Of a DNA stretch of 64,000 nt, positions 1 through 9,022 are shown one piece after another. Source of the stretch: Candidatus Nitrotoga sp. MKT (GTDB taxonomy: Bacteria; Pseudomonadota; Gammaproteobacteria; Burkholderiales; Gallionellaceae). How positions within the stretch are numbered: position 1 is the first letter of the stretch; each line of letters begins with the position of its first letter. The position numbers and the translations under genes were made by a program. Location of the stretch: NCBI GenBank assembly GCA_003402345.1, contig QFXH01000005.1:124001-188000 (forward strand), given 5' to 3'. The notes under the pieces were generated by a model. The model made no database searches and was not told the origin of the DNA. It worked only from the letters and a program-made list of their open reading frames with translations.

Positions 1-653
1 TCCGTGCTCTTGCGGTTGAGCTCTGGGCATGCTTCGGCGACCTGATTGCTAAAGCAGTGACCGGAATTGAGCAGTAACACTTTTTCTGTGGCGAGTTCCT
101 GCGTCTTGATGCTATGCCGATTGGCCCAGGGATGATTGTTGCCGACCACGACTTCGAACGGCTCGTCATACAGGGGCTTGGTGAGAACGCTGGTGTCGCC
201 GCCGAACGGCAGCGCGATAATGATGACATCCAGTTTGCCATTGCGTAACAGGGTATCCAGATTGGCGGTGATATTTTCTTCCACGTCCAGTGGCATTTCC
301 GGCGCAAGTTTTTTCAACACAGGAATTAGGCAGGGCAGTAAATAAGGGCCTACGCTGTAGATGAATCCAATGCGTAGCGTGCCGATCAGTTGGTTATTGC
401 CTTGTTTGGCGATTTCCCGGATCTGTCCGGCTTCCTCCAGAGTGCGCTGGGCTTGCTCAATAATTTGCATCCCAATAGGGGTGATGGAAATAGCATTTTT
501 ACCGCGTTCGAAAATCTGTATACACAGCTCTTCTTCGAGCTTTTGTATCGCCAGCGACAATGCGGGCTGGCTGATAAATGATTTTTCTGCAGCGCGGCGG
601 AAATTTCGTTCTTGCGCTACGGCGATGATGAAACGTAGTTCGTTAAGTGTCAT
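1..653 (-). CDS. oxyR: OxyR-type LysR family peroxide sensor (partial, C-terminus beyond window)
   Basis: 217 residues are readable from the ATG at 653 down to the window edge, without a stop. The N-terminus (about residues 1-60) is a LysR-type winged helix-turn-helix (NFRRAAEKSFISQPALS), followed by a substrate-domain start (GTLRIGFIYSVGPYLLP). What marks it as OxyR is GHCFSNQVAEAC at residues 198-209. Cys200 and Cys209 have the same eight-residue spacing as the C199/C208 peroxide-sensing disulfide pair of E. coli OxyR. It is divergent from a cytochrome c peroxidase gene, a natural peroxide-stress target. Dyad symmetries lie 13 bp upstream of its start. Inference: a redox-sensing activator controlling itself and the peroxidase. 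Another LysR subtype is unlikely given the cysteine pair. Confidence 0.85.
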   Translation of the reverse strand, partial: MTLNELRFIIAVAQERNFRRAAEKSFISQPALSLAIQKLEEELCIQIFERGKNAISITPIGMQIIEQAQRTLEEAGQIREIAKQGNNQLIGTLRIGFIYSVGPYLLPCLIPVLKKLAPEMPLDVEENITANLDTLLRNGKLDVIIIALPFGGDTSVLTKPLYDEPFEVVVGNNHPWANRHSIKTQELATEKVLLLNSGHCFSNQVAEACPELNRKST

Positions 654-665
654 ATTAATTTCCAG

Positions 666-713
666 GTGATTTGCATTATAAATCACATTTATTTAAATCA
701 ATAATTGGATTTA
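666..713. promoter_or_regulatory. Two dyad symmetries in the oxyR-ccp divergent region (candidate OxyR/LysR operator)
   Basis: GTGATTT (666-672) and AAATCAC (680-686) form a perfect 7-bp inverted repeat with a 7-base spacer, which contains the T-N11-A core of LysR-type boxes. A second dyad, TAAATC (694-699) and GATTTA (708-713), follows with an 8-base spacer. Both lie between the oxyR start (653) and the peroxidase promoter. OxyR normally contacts two tandem dyads. The half-sites here are not the E. coli ATAG type, so the assignment is inferred from position and symmetry. Confidence 0.45.
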
Positions 714-734
714 TTAATGGTGGCGCACTATATT
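705..734 (+). promoter_or_regulatory. Candidate sigma70 promoter of the cytochrome c peroxidase gene
   Basis: TTGGAT at 705-710 and TATATT at 729-734 are separated by 18 bases and point towards the peroxidase gene. The -35 element overlaps the second dyad, the usual position for an activating LysR-type site. The predicted leader is about 50 nt. This was judged by eye only. Confidence 0.4.
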
Positions 735-789
735 GCGCTCACTGGGAGTGAATTTTCTTGAGTTCCCATTCAATATAAAAGGAATAATC

Positions 790-1821
790 ATGTTGAATTA
801 CAAAACAAAAATTGTCACTGCGATGTTTTTGATTGCCAGTCAAACGGCAATGTGTTTTGAGGTGTTGCCCGCCAGTCCGAGTGTTCCTGCCGATAATCCG
901 ATGAGCGCCGCTAAAATAGAATTGGGCAAACAGTTATATTTTGATTCACGTCTTTCGGCGGACGGGACGGTTTCGTGCAATTCGTGCCATAACGTGATGA
1001 CGAGCGGTACGGATAATCGACCTGTTTCCGTAGGCATTGCGGGGCAGAAAGGTGGGCGCAATGCGCCGACCGTTTGGAATGCGGCATTCATGAGTATGCA
1101 GTTTTGGGATGGCCGTGCCGCCTCACTTGAGGATCAAGCTAAGGGGCCGATTTTGAACTCCGTCGAAATGGGTATGCCGTCTGCAGATGAAACAGTAAAG
1201 CGTATCGGTTCTATTAAGGGTTATGTTGAGCAATTTAAAACCGTATTCGGTGACAAGGATTCGCTTAGCTACGATAACATTGCTAAAGCTATTGCCGCTT
1301 ATGAGCGCACCTTGCTTACACCTAACAGTCCGTTTGACCGCTATCTGAAAGGAAATAAGAAAGCGTTGTCGAATCAGGCGAAACGTGGCATGAAGCTGGT
1401 TGAGCAGGCTGGTTGTAGCGCGTGCCATAATGGCCCAAATTTTGCCGGCCCGAACATGTCGGTGGGCACAGGTTTTTACCAGAAATTTCCTACTTTTGAA
1501 AATAACGAATATGTAAAAAGATACAATCTTGTGGCTGACAGTGGGCGATATGAAGCGACGAAGATTGAGGCAGACAAACATATGTGGCGCGTGCCGACTT
1601 GGCGTAACGTTGCACTTACAGCACCTTATTTTCACAACGGTTCAGTTAAAACTTTGGATGAAGCAGTTAGGGTGATGGCTAAAACTCAACTTAACAAGAC
1701 GCTGACGGGTAAAGAAGTGAAAGAAATTGTGGCATTTTTGAATAGCCTGACCGGTGAGCTTCCAAAGCAAACATTACCGCATTTGCCGAACTCACCTAAT
1801 GGTTTGTTGACTGCAAGATAA
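790..1821 (+). CDS. ccpA: Diheme cytochrome c peroxidase (CcpA/MauG family), periplasmic
   Basis: Reduces H2O2 to water in the periplasm with electrons from small cytochromes c. The 343-residue protein has two CxxCH heme sites: CNSCH (residues 63-67) and CSACH (209-213). It also has the family motif APYFHNGS near the C-terminus. The start at 790 was chosen over an in-frame ATG at 733 because it follows an AAAGGA ribosome site by a few bases and yields a short Sec signal peptide (about residues 1-22). The upstream ATG would lie over the predicted promoter. It is divergent from oxyR, so peroxide induction is likely. CcpA and MauG share this fold; the length and arrangement favour a bacterial cytochrome c peroxidase. 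Confidence 0.9.
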   Translation: MLNYKTKIVTAMFLIASQTAMCFEVLPASPSVPADNPMSAAKIELGKQLYFDSRLSADGTVSCNSCHNVMTSGTDNRPVSVGIAGQKGGRNAPTVWNAAFMSMQFWDGRAASLEDQAKGPILNSVEMGMPSADETVKRIGSIKGYVEQFKTVFGDKDSLSYDNIAKAIAAYERTLLTPNSPFDRYLKGNKKALSNQAKRGMKLVEQAGCSACHNGPNFAGPNMSVGTGFYQKFPTFENNEYVKRYNLVADSGRYEATKIEADKHMWRVPTWRNVALTAPYFHNGSVKTLDEAVRVMAKTQLNKTLTGKEVKEIVAFLNSLTGELPKQTLPHLPNSPNGLLTAR

Positions 1822-2037
1822 CCATGCTTTATTCCTGGGGAAATGTTGATTGATACAGTCCATTCGGGTTGAGGTTGCCGAAGTCTTTGCCAACATGCCG
1901 GTTTGTATAGGCAGTATTTCGACGAGCTCTCAAGAAACGGCTTTTTATGGCCATACATATGTCGATATTTAGGCTAAGTTTGATGATATATACTTGGCAC
2001 AGTCAACAGCCGAACATTTATTATTTGGAGGTTTATC

Positions 2038-3678
2038 ATGCCCGTGATTAAAGCACCCTACTTTCCGATTATCTATGTGCGTGGCTATGCCATGACGCGT
2101 GACGAGATTAACCAGACCACGGCCGATCCATTTTGCGGCTTTAATCTCGGCTCCACTGTTTATCGGGCAGTGCCAGATAAAAATCAGCAGCCCCGGAAGT
2201 ATGTTTTCGAATCGCCGGTAGTACGTCTTGGTTCCGAATTTGGTTATAGCGACGTGTATGAGGATGGTTATGACATCGTGGATCCAGAATGGGAGGTGGC
2301 CGCTGACGGGAAGCCGACTGACAATTCGCTCACAGGCCGCTCGATCGTGATCTATCGCTACTACGATCCGGCTTCGACCCTGTTGGGGGACGGCCATACA
2401 CCCAGCATTGAAGGTTTCGCCAAAGGTCTGGGCACCCTCGTGGCCCGGGTGCGCGAATTAGTGTGTAAAAACCCCGCCAATGGTATGGCGCCGAAGGATT
2501 TTCGTTGTTACTTGGTAGCCCATTCGATGGGTGGCTTGGTGTGCCGGGCTTTCTTGCAGAACCCTGCCCTTGATCCCGGAAACATGCGCGCCCATGTCGA
2601 TAAGTTTTTTACCTACGCTACGCCGCACAATGGTATCGACTTGCTGGGAATCAACACGCCATCGTGGTTGACTGCCTTTGATATTGACAATTTCAACCGC
2701 CAAGAGCGCATGCCTGAGTATCTAAATTTGAAGAAAGCCTACGCTAAACATTCACGGGTCGATTTGATACCGGAGGAGAGCTTTTCATCGCGCAAGGTGT
2801 TTTGCATGGTCGGTACAAATCGCATGGACTACGATACAGCGGCAGGGTTGTCACGCACCTTTGTAGGTAATGGCAGTGACGGCTTGGTGCGTATTGCCAA
2901 CGCCACTTTAATGGGCCTTGATGCCAATGGCTCGATTGGCGAGCCATGTGCAAAAGCCTTCACTTTCCGCTCCCATTCCGGCTATTTTGGCATCGTTAAT
3001 AGCGAAGAGGCGTTCCAAAATCTGACGCGCTTTTTGTTCGGAGACGTGCGTGTCGACTTGTGGCTCGACATAGAGGATATTCGCTTGCCGACAGCGGTGC
3101 AGGTGGAGGCTGACGCCGGGCGCAGTGTCAATGCCCTGTATCAAATTGAGGTGTTAGCCTCGCCCCGAGGCAAGTTATGGTATCTGTCGCGGCGCACCGC
3201 CGAGGAAGATTCGGTAGCTTGCGTGGCACATGCCAACTGGAAGGAAGATAGGGCGCAATATCTTTCCAGCATATTTCTGGCAAACCGTGCCAAAGTGAAT
3301 CCGAAACGCCGCTCGTTAGCTTACAGCCTGACACTCGGCATTCGTGCCCCCGATTACGAGATTGAGCGGCGTCTATGGGTTAACGAGCATTACGAAGGCG
3401 GCTATCTGTTCCGCAATGCGCTCATTCTCGAAATGGTGCCTCCGCGCAATGAGAATGAGATGTGGAAGGTGAAATACTCATGGCAAGGCTCGGGGATGTT
3501 GGCGGCGGAAACGGTGCTTGACGTAAAACCGCTAGACAAGGAGCGGGTGGAGGTAGTGGTACCGTTTGATAGCCATACCATCGAGGCGGATGGTACACAC
3601 AAACCAGCATTTCCTGGTGTCAAGGGAAGCCTGCGTTTTGTGATTTCGGCGTGGAATGCGGATATGGATGACTACTGA
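2038..3678 (+). CDS. Alpha/beta hydrolase, lipase/esterase-like (PGAP1-type)
   Basis: 546 residues with no signal peptide. The nucleophile elbow AHSMGG (residues 161-166, Ser163) sits after a predicted beta-strand (RCYLV), as in lipases and PGAP1-like acyl hydrolases. The sequence begins with a typical first strand and oxyanion region (PIIYVRGYA). A likely catalytic His is in RSHSGYFG around residue 315. The roughly 200-residue C-terminal part looks beta-rich and matches no domain I recognise. A good ribosome site (GGAGGT) precedes the start. It stands alone between the peroxidase and the convergent suhB. The substrate is unknown; a phospholipase or secreted lipase effector is possible but unsupported by neighbours. 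Confidence 0.7.
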   Translation: MPVIKAPYFPIIYVRGYAMTRDEINQTTADPFCGFNLGSTVYRAVPDKNQQPRKYVFESPVVRLGSEFGYSDVYEDGYDIVDPEWEVAADGKPTDNSLTGRSIVIYRYYDPASTLLGDGHTPSIEGFAKGLGTLVARVRELVCKNPANGMAPKDFRCYLVAHSMGGLVCRAFLQNPALDPGNMRAHVDKFFTYATPHNGIDLLGINTPSWLTAFDIDNFNRQERMPEYLNLKKAYAKHSRVDLIPEESFSSRKVFCMVGTNRMDYDTAAGLSRTFVGNGSDGLVRIANATLMGLDANGSIGEPCAKAFTFRSHSGYFGIVNSEEAFQNLTRFLFGDVRVDLWLDIEDIRLPTAVQVEADAGRSVNALYQIEVLASPRGKLWYLSRRTAEEDSVACVAHANWKEDRAQYLSSIFLANRAKVNPKRRSLAYSLTLGIRAPDYEIERRLWVNEHYEGGYLFRNALILEMVPPRNENEMWKVKYSWQGSGMLAAETVLDVKPLDKERVEVVVPFDSHTIEADGTHKPAFPGVKGSLRFVISAWNADMDDY

Positions 3679-3807
3679 TTTTTACCGCAACGCATCCAAA
3701 TTTGGCGGGCTTTTGTTATATGGAGATTAACTTGTTGTGGTTGGTTTTTTGAATCCGCCTCCAATAAAATTGTTGAGGTCGGATTCTGTCGTTTGTACCA
3801 GAGTTGT

Positions 3808-4614
3808 TTATGATTTATCGGATTTCAGTCCCTCTGTCAGATGTGGAGCGATGACTTGCAGCATTTGCGAAAATATCTTGGTGTTGCCTGCACAAAGGTT
3901 GCCGCTTTTGAGGTAGGTGTCGTTGCCTTGCATGTCACCCACTAAGCCGCCCGCTTCTGTAATAAGCAAGCATCCTGCGGCGATGTCCCACGGTTTAAGG
4001 CCAATTTCAAAAAAACCATCATAGCGCCCCGCCGCAGTGTAAGCGAGATCAAGCGAGGCAGAGCCAGGTCGGCGCAGGCCGGCAGTCTTTTGCATCATGT
4101 CGCGCAAGATGTTCATGTAGGGATCCAAGTGTTCAAATTTGGTGTAGGGAAACCCGGTGCCGATCAGGCAATCGGCCAGTTCGGTGCGTTTGCTTACACG
4201 CAGACGACGGTCATTGATATAAGCGCCGCTGCCGCGTGTGGCGGTGAATAGGTCATTCTTGGTGGGGTCATATATTACTGCCTGGGTCAAGACGCCATTG
4301 TGCTGCAATGCAATAGACACGGCGTATTGCTGAAAGCCGTGCAAGAAGTTTGTGGTGCCATCAAGCGGATCGATGATCCAGAGATATTCCGAGTCGCCTT
4401 GGGCGCCACTCTCTTCTGCTAGAATTGCGTGTTTTGGGTAGGCGTCCAGCAAGGTGTTGATGATGGCTTGCTCGGCTGCGCGATCCACTTCGCTGACATA
4501 ATCAGAGTGGGATTTTTTAGTGACAGTGAGATGGTCAAGATTATCGGCGGCACGGTGGATCAAGTTGCCGGCGCGACGCGCGGCTTTCACCGCGATGGTG
4601 AGCATGGGATGCAT
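3808..4614 (-). CDS. suhB: Inositol-1-monophosphatase family protein SuhB
   Basis: 268 residues with all family metal-site motifs: AEESG (residues 66-70), [10 protein letters not shown] (81-90) and KPWDIAAG (207-214). The enzyme dephosphorylates myo-inositol 1-phosphate. In E. coli SuhB also joins rRNA antitermination complexes, and betaproteobacteria keep the gene for a role that may be similar. The start at 4614 lies only 14 bp from the divergent trmJ start. The suhB/trmJ/cysE neighbourhood is conserved in betaproteobacteria, which supports orthology. Confidence 0.93.
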   Translation of the reverse strand: MHPMLTIAVKAARRAGNLIHRAADNLDHLTVTKKSHSDYVSEVDRAAEQAIINTLLDAYPKHAILAEESGAQGDSEYLWIIDPLDGTTNFLHGFQQYAVSIALQHNGVLTQAVIYDPTKNDLFTATRGSGAYINDRRLRVSKRTELADCLIGTGFPYTKFEHLDPYMNILRDMMQKTAGLRRPGSASLDLAYTAAGRYDGFFEIGLKPWDIAAGCLLITEAGGLVGDMQGNDTYLKSGNLCAGNTKIFSQMLQVIAPHLTEGLKSDKS

Positions 4615-4628
4615 AACGAACCTTTTTA

Positions 4629-5444
4629 ATGAGCAGTCGGATTGTTCCGGTGGCGTATTTTAGTGTGAATTGCACTTTGGATAAACCAGAGATTTTAAAT
4701 AATGTACGTGTGGTACTGAGCCATACCACTCATCCCGGCAATATTGGCGCGGCTGCACGCGCGATGAAAACCATGGGGCTGCAGAGTCTGTATTTGATTA
4801 ATCCACAGCATTTTCCTGACCGACAAGCAGATGCGATGGCCGCCAGCGCGGCAGATGTGCTGCAAAACGCAGTTGTGTGTGGCTCGCTGGACGAAGCGTT
4901 GCAAGGCGTGGTTTTGGTGGCGGGAATGTCGGCGCGTGCACGTTATATTTCGCAAGAGGTGCTCACTCCGCGCGCGGCGATGCCGCTCATGGCGCAGCAG
5001 GCAATGCAGCAACCTGTGGCGCTTCTGTTTGGTACCGAAATGTCCGGCTTGACTAATGATGAGTTGGCACGTTGCCATTTTATGGTACGCATTCCTGCCA
5101 GCCCGTCGTACACGTCGCTTAATTTGGCGGCTGCGGTGCAATTGATATGCTATGAGCTGCGCCTGGCTGCAGGGCAGGGAGAATATGCCCCACCCGAACT
5201 GAATCCGGCATCGGCGGAGCAGGTGGAAAGATTTTTCCGGCACTTGGAAGACACGCTGACCGAAATTGGTTTTTTACGGGATAAGCAATCGACTAAGCTG
5301 ATGCAAAAGTTGCGCCGTTTATATGCACGTGCACGGCTGGAGCCCGAAGAAGTGAATATTTTGCGTGGTATTTTGACAGTCACGGCTGAATACAATACGC
5401 AGCAAAAATTCGACGATCAAAACAAAAAGAAATTGAGTGAGTAA
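4629..5444 (+). CDS. trmJ: tRNA (cytidine/uridine-32-2'-O)-methyltransferase TrmJ
   Basis: A SPOUT-class SAM-dependent methyltransferase that methylates the 2'-OH of residue 32 in tRNA. Of 271 residues, about 26-180 carry the trefoil-knot motifs: [16 protein letters not shown] (35-50), [14 protein letters not shown] and [10 protein letters not shown]. The C-terminal helical extension ([18 protein letters not shown]) is the TrmJ-specific tail. About 22 residues precede the usual start point (NVRVVL), so the true start could lie a little downstream. cysE begins 15 bp after its stop. Confidence 0.92.
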   Translation: MSSRIVPVAYFSVNCTLDKPEILNNVRVVLSHTTHPGNIGAAARAMKTMGLQSLYLINPQHFPDRQADAMAASAADVLQNAVVCGSLDEALQGVVLVAGMSARARYISQEVLTPRAAMPLMAQQAMQQPVALLFGTEMSGLTNDELARCHFMVRIPASPSYTSLNLAAAVQLICYELRLAAGQGEYAPPELNPASAEQVERFFRHLEDTLTEIGFLRDKQSTKLMQKLRRLYARARLEPEEVNILRGILTVTAEYNTQQKFDDQNKKKLSE

Positions 5445-5459
5445 ATTTTAGGTGCCCTG

Positions 5460-6188
5460 ATGTTCCAATCTGTTAAAGAAGATATAGACAGCGTATTTGC
5501 GCGCGATCCGGCGGCGCGCAGTGTATTTGAGGTAATAACTTGCTACCCGGGATTTCATGCGCGCTTGGTGCATCGCATGGCGCATTGGCTTTGGTATGCA
5601 AAGCTGAAATGGCTGGCGCGCTTTTTGTCGCACTTGGGCCGTTTTTTGACCGGCATTGAGATTCATCCGGGGGCAACTATTGGGCGGCGGTTTTTCATTG
5701 ATCATGGTATGGGTGTGGTGATCGGTGAGACCGCCGAGATCGGTGATGATTGCACTTTGTATCACGGCGTAACGCTGGGTGGGACTTCATGGAAAGAAGG
5801 AAAACGGCATCCCACGTTAGGTAATGGTGTCGTGGTTGGGGCTGGTGCCAAAATCTTGGGTCCTATTACCATAGGCGATAGCGCCAAGATAGGCTCCAAT
5901 GCCGTGGTGGTGAAAAATGTACCGGCGGGAGCGACGGCTGCCGGAATACCGGCGCGCATCCTTGATGAGGCTTCAAAGAGGCCAGGTTTCAATGCTTATG
6001 GCATCAGCAATGACCAGAATGATCCGCTGGCTCAAGCTATCCACGGCTTGTTAGGCCATGGTATGGTGGTGGATAAACGCATCGATCTTATTCTGGAACA
6101 ATTAGAGAAAATGGGCGTAAATATCGACGAAGAACGCGCCACTGCCGATAAGTTCGATCCCAATTACCTGAATAGAATTGTTGACTAA
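5460..6188 (+). CDS. cysE: Serine O-acetyltransferase CysE
   Basis: Transfers acetyl from acetyl-CoA to L-serine, the first step of cysteine synthesis. The protein (242 residues) is all-alpha for about 60 residues, then a left-handed hexapeptide-repeat helix (66-165) with [13 protein letters not shown] and [18 protein letters not shown] around the active site. It is the shorter form common outside the enterobacteria. Position is informative: it lies directly upstream of the iscR/suf block. Cysteine is the sulfur source for the two desulfurases encoded downstream, although iscR has its own promoter. Confidence 0.94.
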   Translation: MFQSVKEDIDSVFARDPAARSVFEVITCYPGFHARLVHRMAHWLWYAKLKWLARFLSHLGRFLTGIEIHPGATIGRRFFIDHGMGVVIGETAEIGDDCTLYHGVTLGGTSWKEGKRHPTLGNGVVVGAGAKILGPITIGDSAKIGSNAVVVKNVPAGATAAGIPARILDEASKRPGFNAYGISNDQNDPLAQAIHGLLGHGMVVDKRIDLILEQLEKMGVNIDEERATADKFDPNYLNRIVD

Positions 6189-6193
6189 AGTTA

Positions 6194-6218
6194 TTAGTTG
6201 ACTAAATCGGTTGGGTAT
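6194..6218 (+). promoter_or_regulatory. IscR type 1 binding site upstream of iscR
   Basis: The 25 bases at 6194-6218 match the published E. coli IscR type 1 consensus (ATASYYGACTRWWWYAGTCRRSTAT) at 22 positions, counted by hand. Mismatches fall at positions 1, 16 and 19. The core TTGACTAAAT coincides with the -35 element of the promoter at 6198-6226, as at the E. coli iscR promoter. Inference: holo-IscR represses its own transcription and perhaps the downstream suf genes. Confidence 0.75.
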
Positions 6219-6226
6219 TTTATTAT
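6198..6226 (+). promoter_or_regulatory. Sigma70 promoter of the iscR/suf block
   Basis: TTGACT (6198-6203) and TATTAT (6221-6226) are separated by exactly 17 bases, a near-consensus promoter. It overlaps the IscR site. Transcription would begin near 6233 and leave an unusually long leader of about 250 nt before iscR. I see no convincing gene in that leader. Confidence 0.75.
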
Positions 6227-6481
6227 TCTTCCCAAATTAAGGGTTTTCATAGATTCAGTTCGCGTGATGATCGCGCAGGATCAAGTAGTAGCTAATCTTC
6301 TTAAAGTAGTCCTACATAAATTATTCATGGGCCAGGCTCAAAACAGTCTTTGCGTAGTTGCCCTGAAAAAGACAAATTAGGGTAGTGCGGCTATTTATAA
6401 ACAGTAAGGGCTGGTTCATGTTGGCATGGATATCACAGATAAAAATGCTGATCTTGTGCGATGTAAATTCAGGGAGAAATC

Positions 6482-6955
6482 ATGCGGCTTACCACTAAAG
6501 GGCGTTTTGCCGTGATGGCAATGGCTGATCTGGCGTTGCATGGCGGATGTGGTCCGGTAACACTGTCCAGCATTAGTGAGCGCCAAAAAATTTCGCAATC
6601 TTACCTTGAGCAGCTGTTCGGTAAGTTGCGTAAGCGCAATATTGTGGTTGCAGTGCGTGGCCCGGGTGGTGGTTATTATCTGGCACGGCCAAGCGCGCAA
6701 ATCTCAGTCGCTGACATTGTCGTAGCGGTGGATGAGTCAGTGGATGCTACCCGGTGTGGCGGAAAGGCTAATTGCCAGGACGAGAAACAATGCATTACAC
6801 ATGATTTATGGATGGGGCTAAACGAAGCGTTATACGGTTATATGGCGGGGGTAAGCTTGCAGCAATTAGTCGATAATGCGGCCAAACCCAAGTCCGAAAT
6901 TAAGACAGTAAGCGTCAGTAAAAATATCACTAAGTCGGTGCTTGTTTCGGCGTGA
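6482..6955 (+). CDS. iscR: Rrf2-family [2Fe-2S] transcriptional regulator IscR
   Basis: 157 residues: an N-terminal winged helix (MRLTTKGRFAVMAMADLAL, and SQSYLEQLFGKLRK for recognition) and the cluster loop. Cys92, Cys98, Cys104 and His107 fall at exactly the E. coli IscR positions (CGGKANCQDEKQCITH), so it should bind a [2Fe-2S] cluster. The apo and holo forms usually choose different DNA sites. A type 1 site lies on its own promoter, consistent with autorepression. The next gene, an A-type carrier, is 173 bp downstream with a strong hairpin in between. Confidence 0.95.
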   Translation: MRLTTKGRFAVMAMADLALHGGCGPVTLSSISERQKISQSYLEQLFGKLRKRNIVVAVRGPGGGYYLARPSAQISVADIVVAVDESVDATRCGGKANCQDEKQCITHDLWMGLNEALYGYMAGVSLQQLVDNAAKPKSEIKTVSVSKNITKSVLVSA

Positions 6956-7013
6956 TTTAGATTTAATGCTTTGCTAGATGAATTCTTAGATCGTTTAGTT
7001 TCGTGGGATAAAT

Positions 7014-7047
7014 GGAGGTAAGGCACGATTAGTTGCGCCTTACCTCC
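7014..7047 (+). terminator. 11-bp stem-loop between iscR and the A-type carrier gene
   Basis: GGAGGTAAGGC (7014-7024) pairs perfectly with GCCTTACCTCC (7037-7047) across a 12-base loop. No T-run follows, so it is not a standard intrinsic terminator. It may be an attenuator, a transcript-processing point or a 3' stabilising structure that uncouples iscR mRNA from the suf genes. The stem itself is certain; the role is inferred. Confidence 0.5.
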
Positions 7048-7128
7048 TCAACCTTAATAAGATTGACTCTGGGATTTGTCCGGGCCTTTTGCGATACTTT
7101 TTATTGTCTACTATCAGGAGGTTAAATA

Positions 7129-7488
7129 ATGGCGATTACATTAACTGAAAATGCGGCAAAACAGATTCAAAAACAACTCGCAAAGCGTGGAAAAGGCCTT
7201 GCCCTACGCGTTGGCGTCAAAAAAGTTGGCTGTTCCGGTTACGCTTATACCTATGACTATGCCGATGAGGTGCTGGCAGGAGACCATATATTCGAAGCGC
7301 ATAGCGCTAAGGTTGTGTTTAATGATTCGACCTTGGCTTACATTAACGGCTCGCGTTTAGATTTTGTGACTGAAGGGCTTAAGCAGATGTTTAAATTTGA
7401 TAATCCCAATGTCGGCAGTATGTGCGGCTGTGGCGAGAGCTTCAATCTGACAGGTGAAGCGGCAAAGTCCATAGTTCAAAATTCATAG
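7129..7488 (+). CDS. sufA: A-type Fe-S cluster carrier (SufA/IscA family)
   Basis: 119 residues with the three conserved cluster-ligand cysteines, Cys35 and the C-terminal CGC pair Cys99/Cys101 ([10 protein letters not shown]). A-type carriers take clusters from the SufBCD complex and pass them to target proteins. The start has a strong AGGAGG site. Its place at the head of sufBCDSU suggests SufA, but SufA, IscA and ErpA cannot be separated by motif alone. IscU, HscB, HscA and ferredoxin of an ISC operon are absent from this block. Confidence 0.88.
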   Translation: MAITLTENAAKQIQKQLAKRGKGLALRVGVKKVGCSGYAYTYDYADEVLAGDHIFEAHSAKVVFNDSTLAYINGSRLDFVTEGLKQMFKFDNPNVGSMCGCGESFNLTGEAAKSIVQNS

Positions 7489-7585
7489 TGTAGGGTGCGA
7501 CTGTTTAACTGCTCCATGTAGCCCCTTATGCAACCCGTGGATAAGCTTTTTCTTCGACCTTGATGATTTTTCGGAGGTAACATTA

Positions 7586-9022
7586 ATGAGTGCAACGCTG
7601 CAAAACCTCGTCAACCAGCCTTATAAACATGGCTTCGTCACTAGCATCGAGTCTGATGTCGCGCCGAAAGGTTTGAATGCAGATACTATCTGGATGATTT
7701 CGACCAAGAAAAAAGAGCCAGAATGGTTGCTTGAGTTTCGGCTTAAATCTTATGAAGCCTGGCTTAAGATGGAAGAGCCTATATGGCCCAATGTCCATTA
7801 TCCGAAGATCGATTTTCAGGCTATCAGCTATTACTCTGCGCCTAAGCAAAAGCCGAAATTAAAAAGTATGGATGAGGTTGATCCTGAATTGCTGCGTACT
7901 TTTGAAAAGCTGGGTGTGCCGTTGCATGAGCGTATGGCGCTTGCTGGTGTTGCGGTGGATGTTATTTTTGATAGCGTATCCGTGGCGACTACTTATAAAG
8001 ATAAACTTGCCGAGGTTGGCATTATTTTCTGTTCCATGTCAGAAGCGGTGCTTGATCATCCCGAGCTGGTGCAGAAATATCTTGGTACCGTAATTCCGTC
8101 CAGTGATAATTTTTATGCCGCGCTCAACTCAGCCGTGTTTACCGATGGTTCGTTCTGTTATATCCCCAAAGGGGTTAAATGCCCAATGGATTTATCGACC
8201 TATTTTCGCATCAATACCGAGGAATCAGGTCAATTTGAACGTACATTGATTGTTGCTGAAGAAGGGGCTTCGGTCTCTTACCTTGAGGGTTGTACCGCAC
8301 CTGCGTTCAGCAGCAATCAGCTGCATGCTGCGGTAGTAGAGCTTGTAGCGCTCGATAACGCCGACATCAAATACTCAACCGTGCAAAACTGGTATGCAGG
8401 CGATGAGAAAGGCGTCGGGGGCATTTATAATTTTGTAACCAAGCGTGGTCTGGCTAAAGGGGTGAATTCACGTATTTCCTGGACTCAGGTAGAAACCGGT
8501 TCGGCGATTACCTGGAAATATCCTTCCTGTGTGCTGCTTGGTGATAATTCGGTTGGGGAATTTTATTCTGTTGCGGTCACAAACCATTATCAGCAAGCCG
8601 ACACAGGCACCAAAATGATACATGTCGGCAAAAACACGCGTAGCACGATAGTCAGCAAAGGGATCTCGGCTGGCCATTCCAATAATAGCTACCGTGGATT
8701 AGTCAAGGTTGCACCAAGTGCCACGGGTGCGCGCAATTATTCACAATGTGATTCGATGTTGGTTGGACAGAATTCCGGTGCCCATACCTTCCCCTATATA
8801 CAAGTGGCGAACAATAGCTCTCAAATAGAACATGAAGCATCGACTTCAAAGATCGGTGAGGATCAGTTGTTTTATTTCGCACAACGCGGAATTGACGCGG
8901 AAGCTGCGGTGTCGATGATCATCAATGGATTCTGTAAAGACGTATTTCAGCAATTACCAATGGAATTTGCGGTCGAAGCAACCGCATTGCTCAGTTTCAA
9001 ATTAGAAGGGAGTGTTGGATGA
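7586..9022 (+). CDS. sufB: Fe-S cluster assembly scaffold protein SufB
   Basis: 478 residues, the usual SufB length. The C-terminal beta-helix carries conserved stretches such as [20 protein letters not shown], whose Cys corresponds to the functionally important Cys405 of E. coli SufB, and [13 protein letters not shown] near the end. SufB forms the SufBC2D complex on which clusters are built with sulfur from SufS. The start follows a GGAGGT ribosome site. The stop overlaps the sufC start in an ATGA junction, implying translational coupling. Confidence 0.97.
   Translation: MSATLQNLVNQPYKHGFVTSIESDVAPKGLNADTIWMISTKKKEPEWLLEFRLKSYEAWLKMEEPIWPNVHYPKIDFQAISYYSAPKQKPKLKSMDEVDPELLRTFEKLGVPLHERMALAGVAVDVIFDSVSVATTYKDKLAEVGIIFCSMSEAVLDHPELVQKYLGTVIPSSDNFYAALNSAVFTDGSFCYIPKGVKCPMDLSTYFRINTEESGQFERTLIVAEEGASVSYLEGCTAPAFSSNQLHAAVVELVALDNADIKYSTVQNWYAGDEKGVGGIYNFVTKRGLAKGVNSRISWTQVETGSAITWKYPSCVLLGDNSVGEFYSVAVTNHYQQADTGTKMIHVGKNTRSTIVSKGISAGHSNNSYRGLVKVAPSATGARNYSQCDSMLVGQNSGAHTFPYIQVANNSSQIEHEASTSKIGEDQLFYFAQRGIDAEAAVSMIINGFCKDVFQQLPMEFAVEATALLSFKLEGSVG

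Noticed and set aside
3732-3760. Sequence shared in part with 49749-49768 and 63563-63580 (TTGGTT...TTGAATCC)
   Set aside because: The match is about 16 of 18 bases, which is expected by chance for a window this size on two strands.
6198-6380. A 60-codon open frame before iscR
   Set aside because: It begins with a TTG inside the promoter -35 element, so it could not be translated from that transcript, and it resembles no protein.
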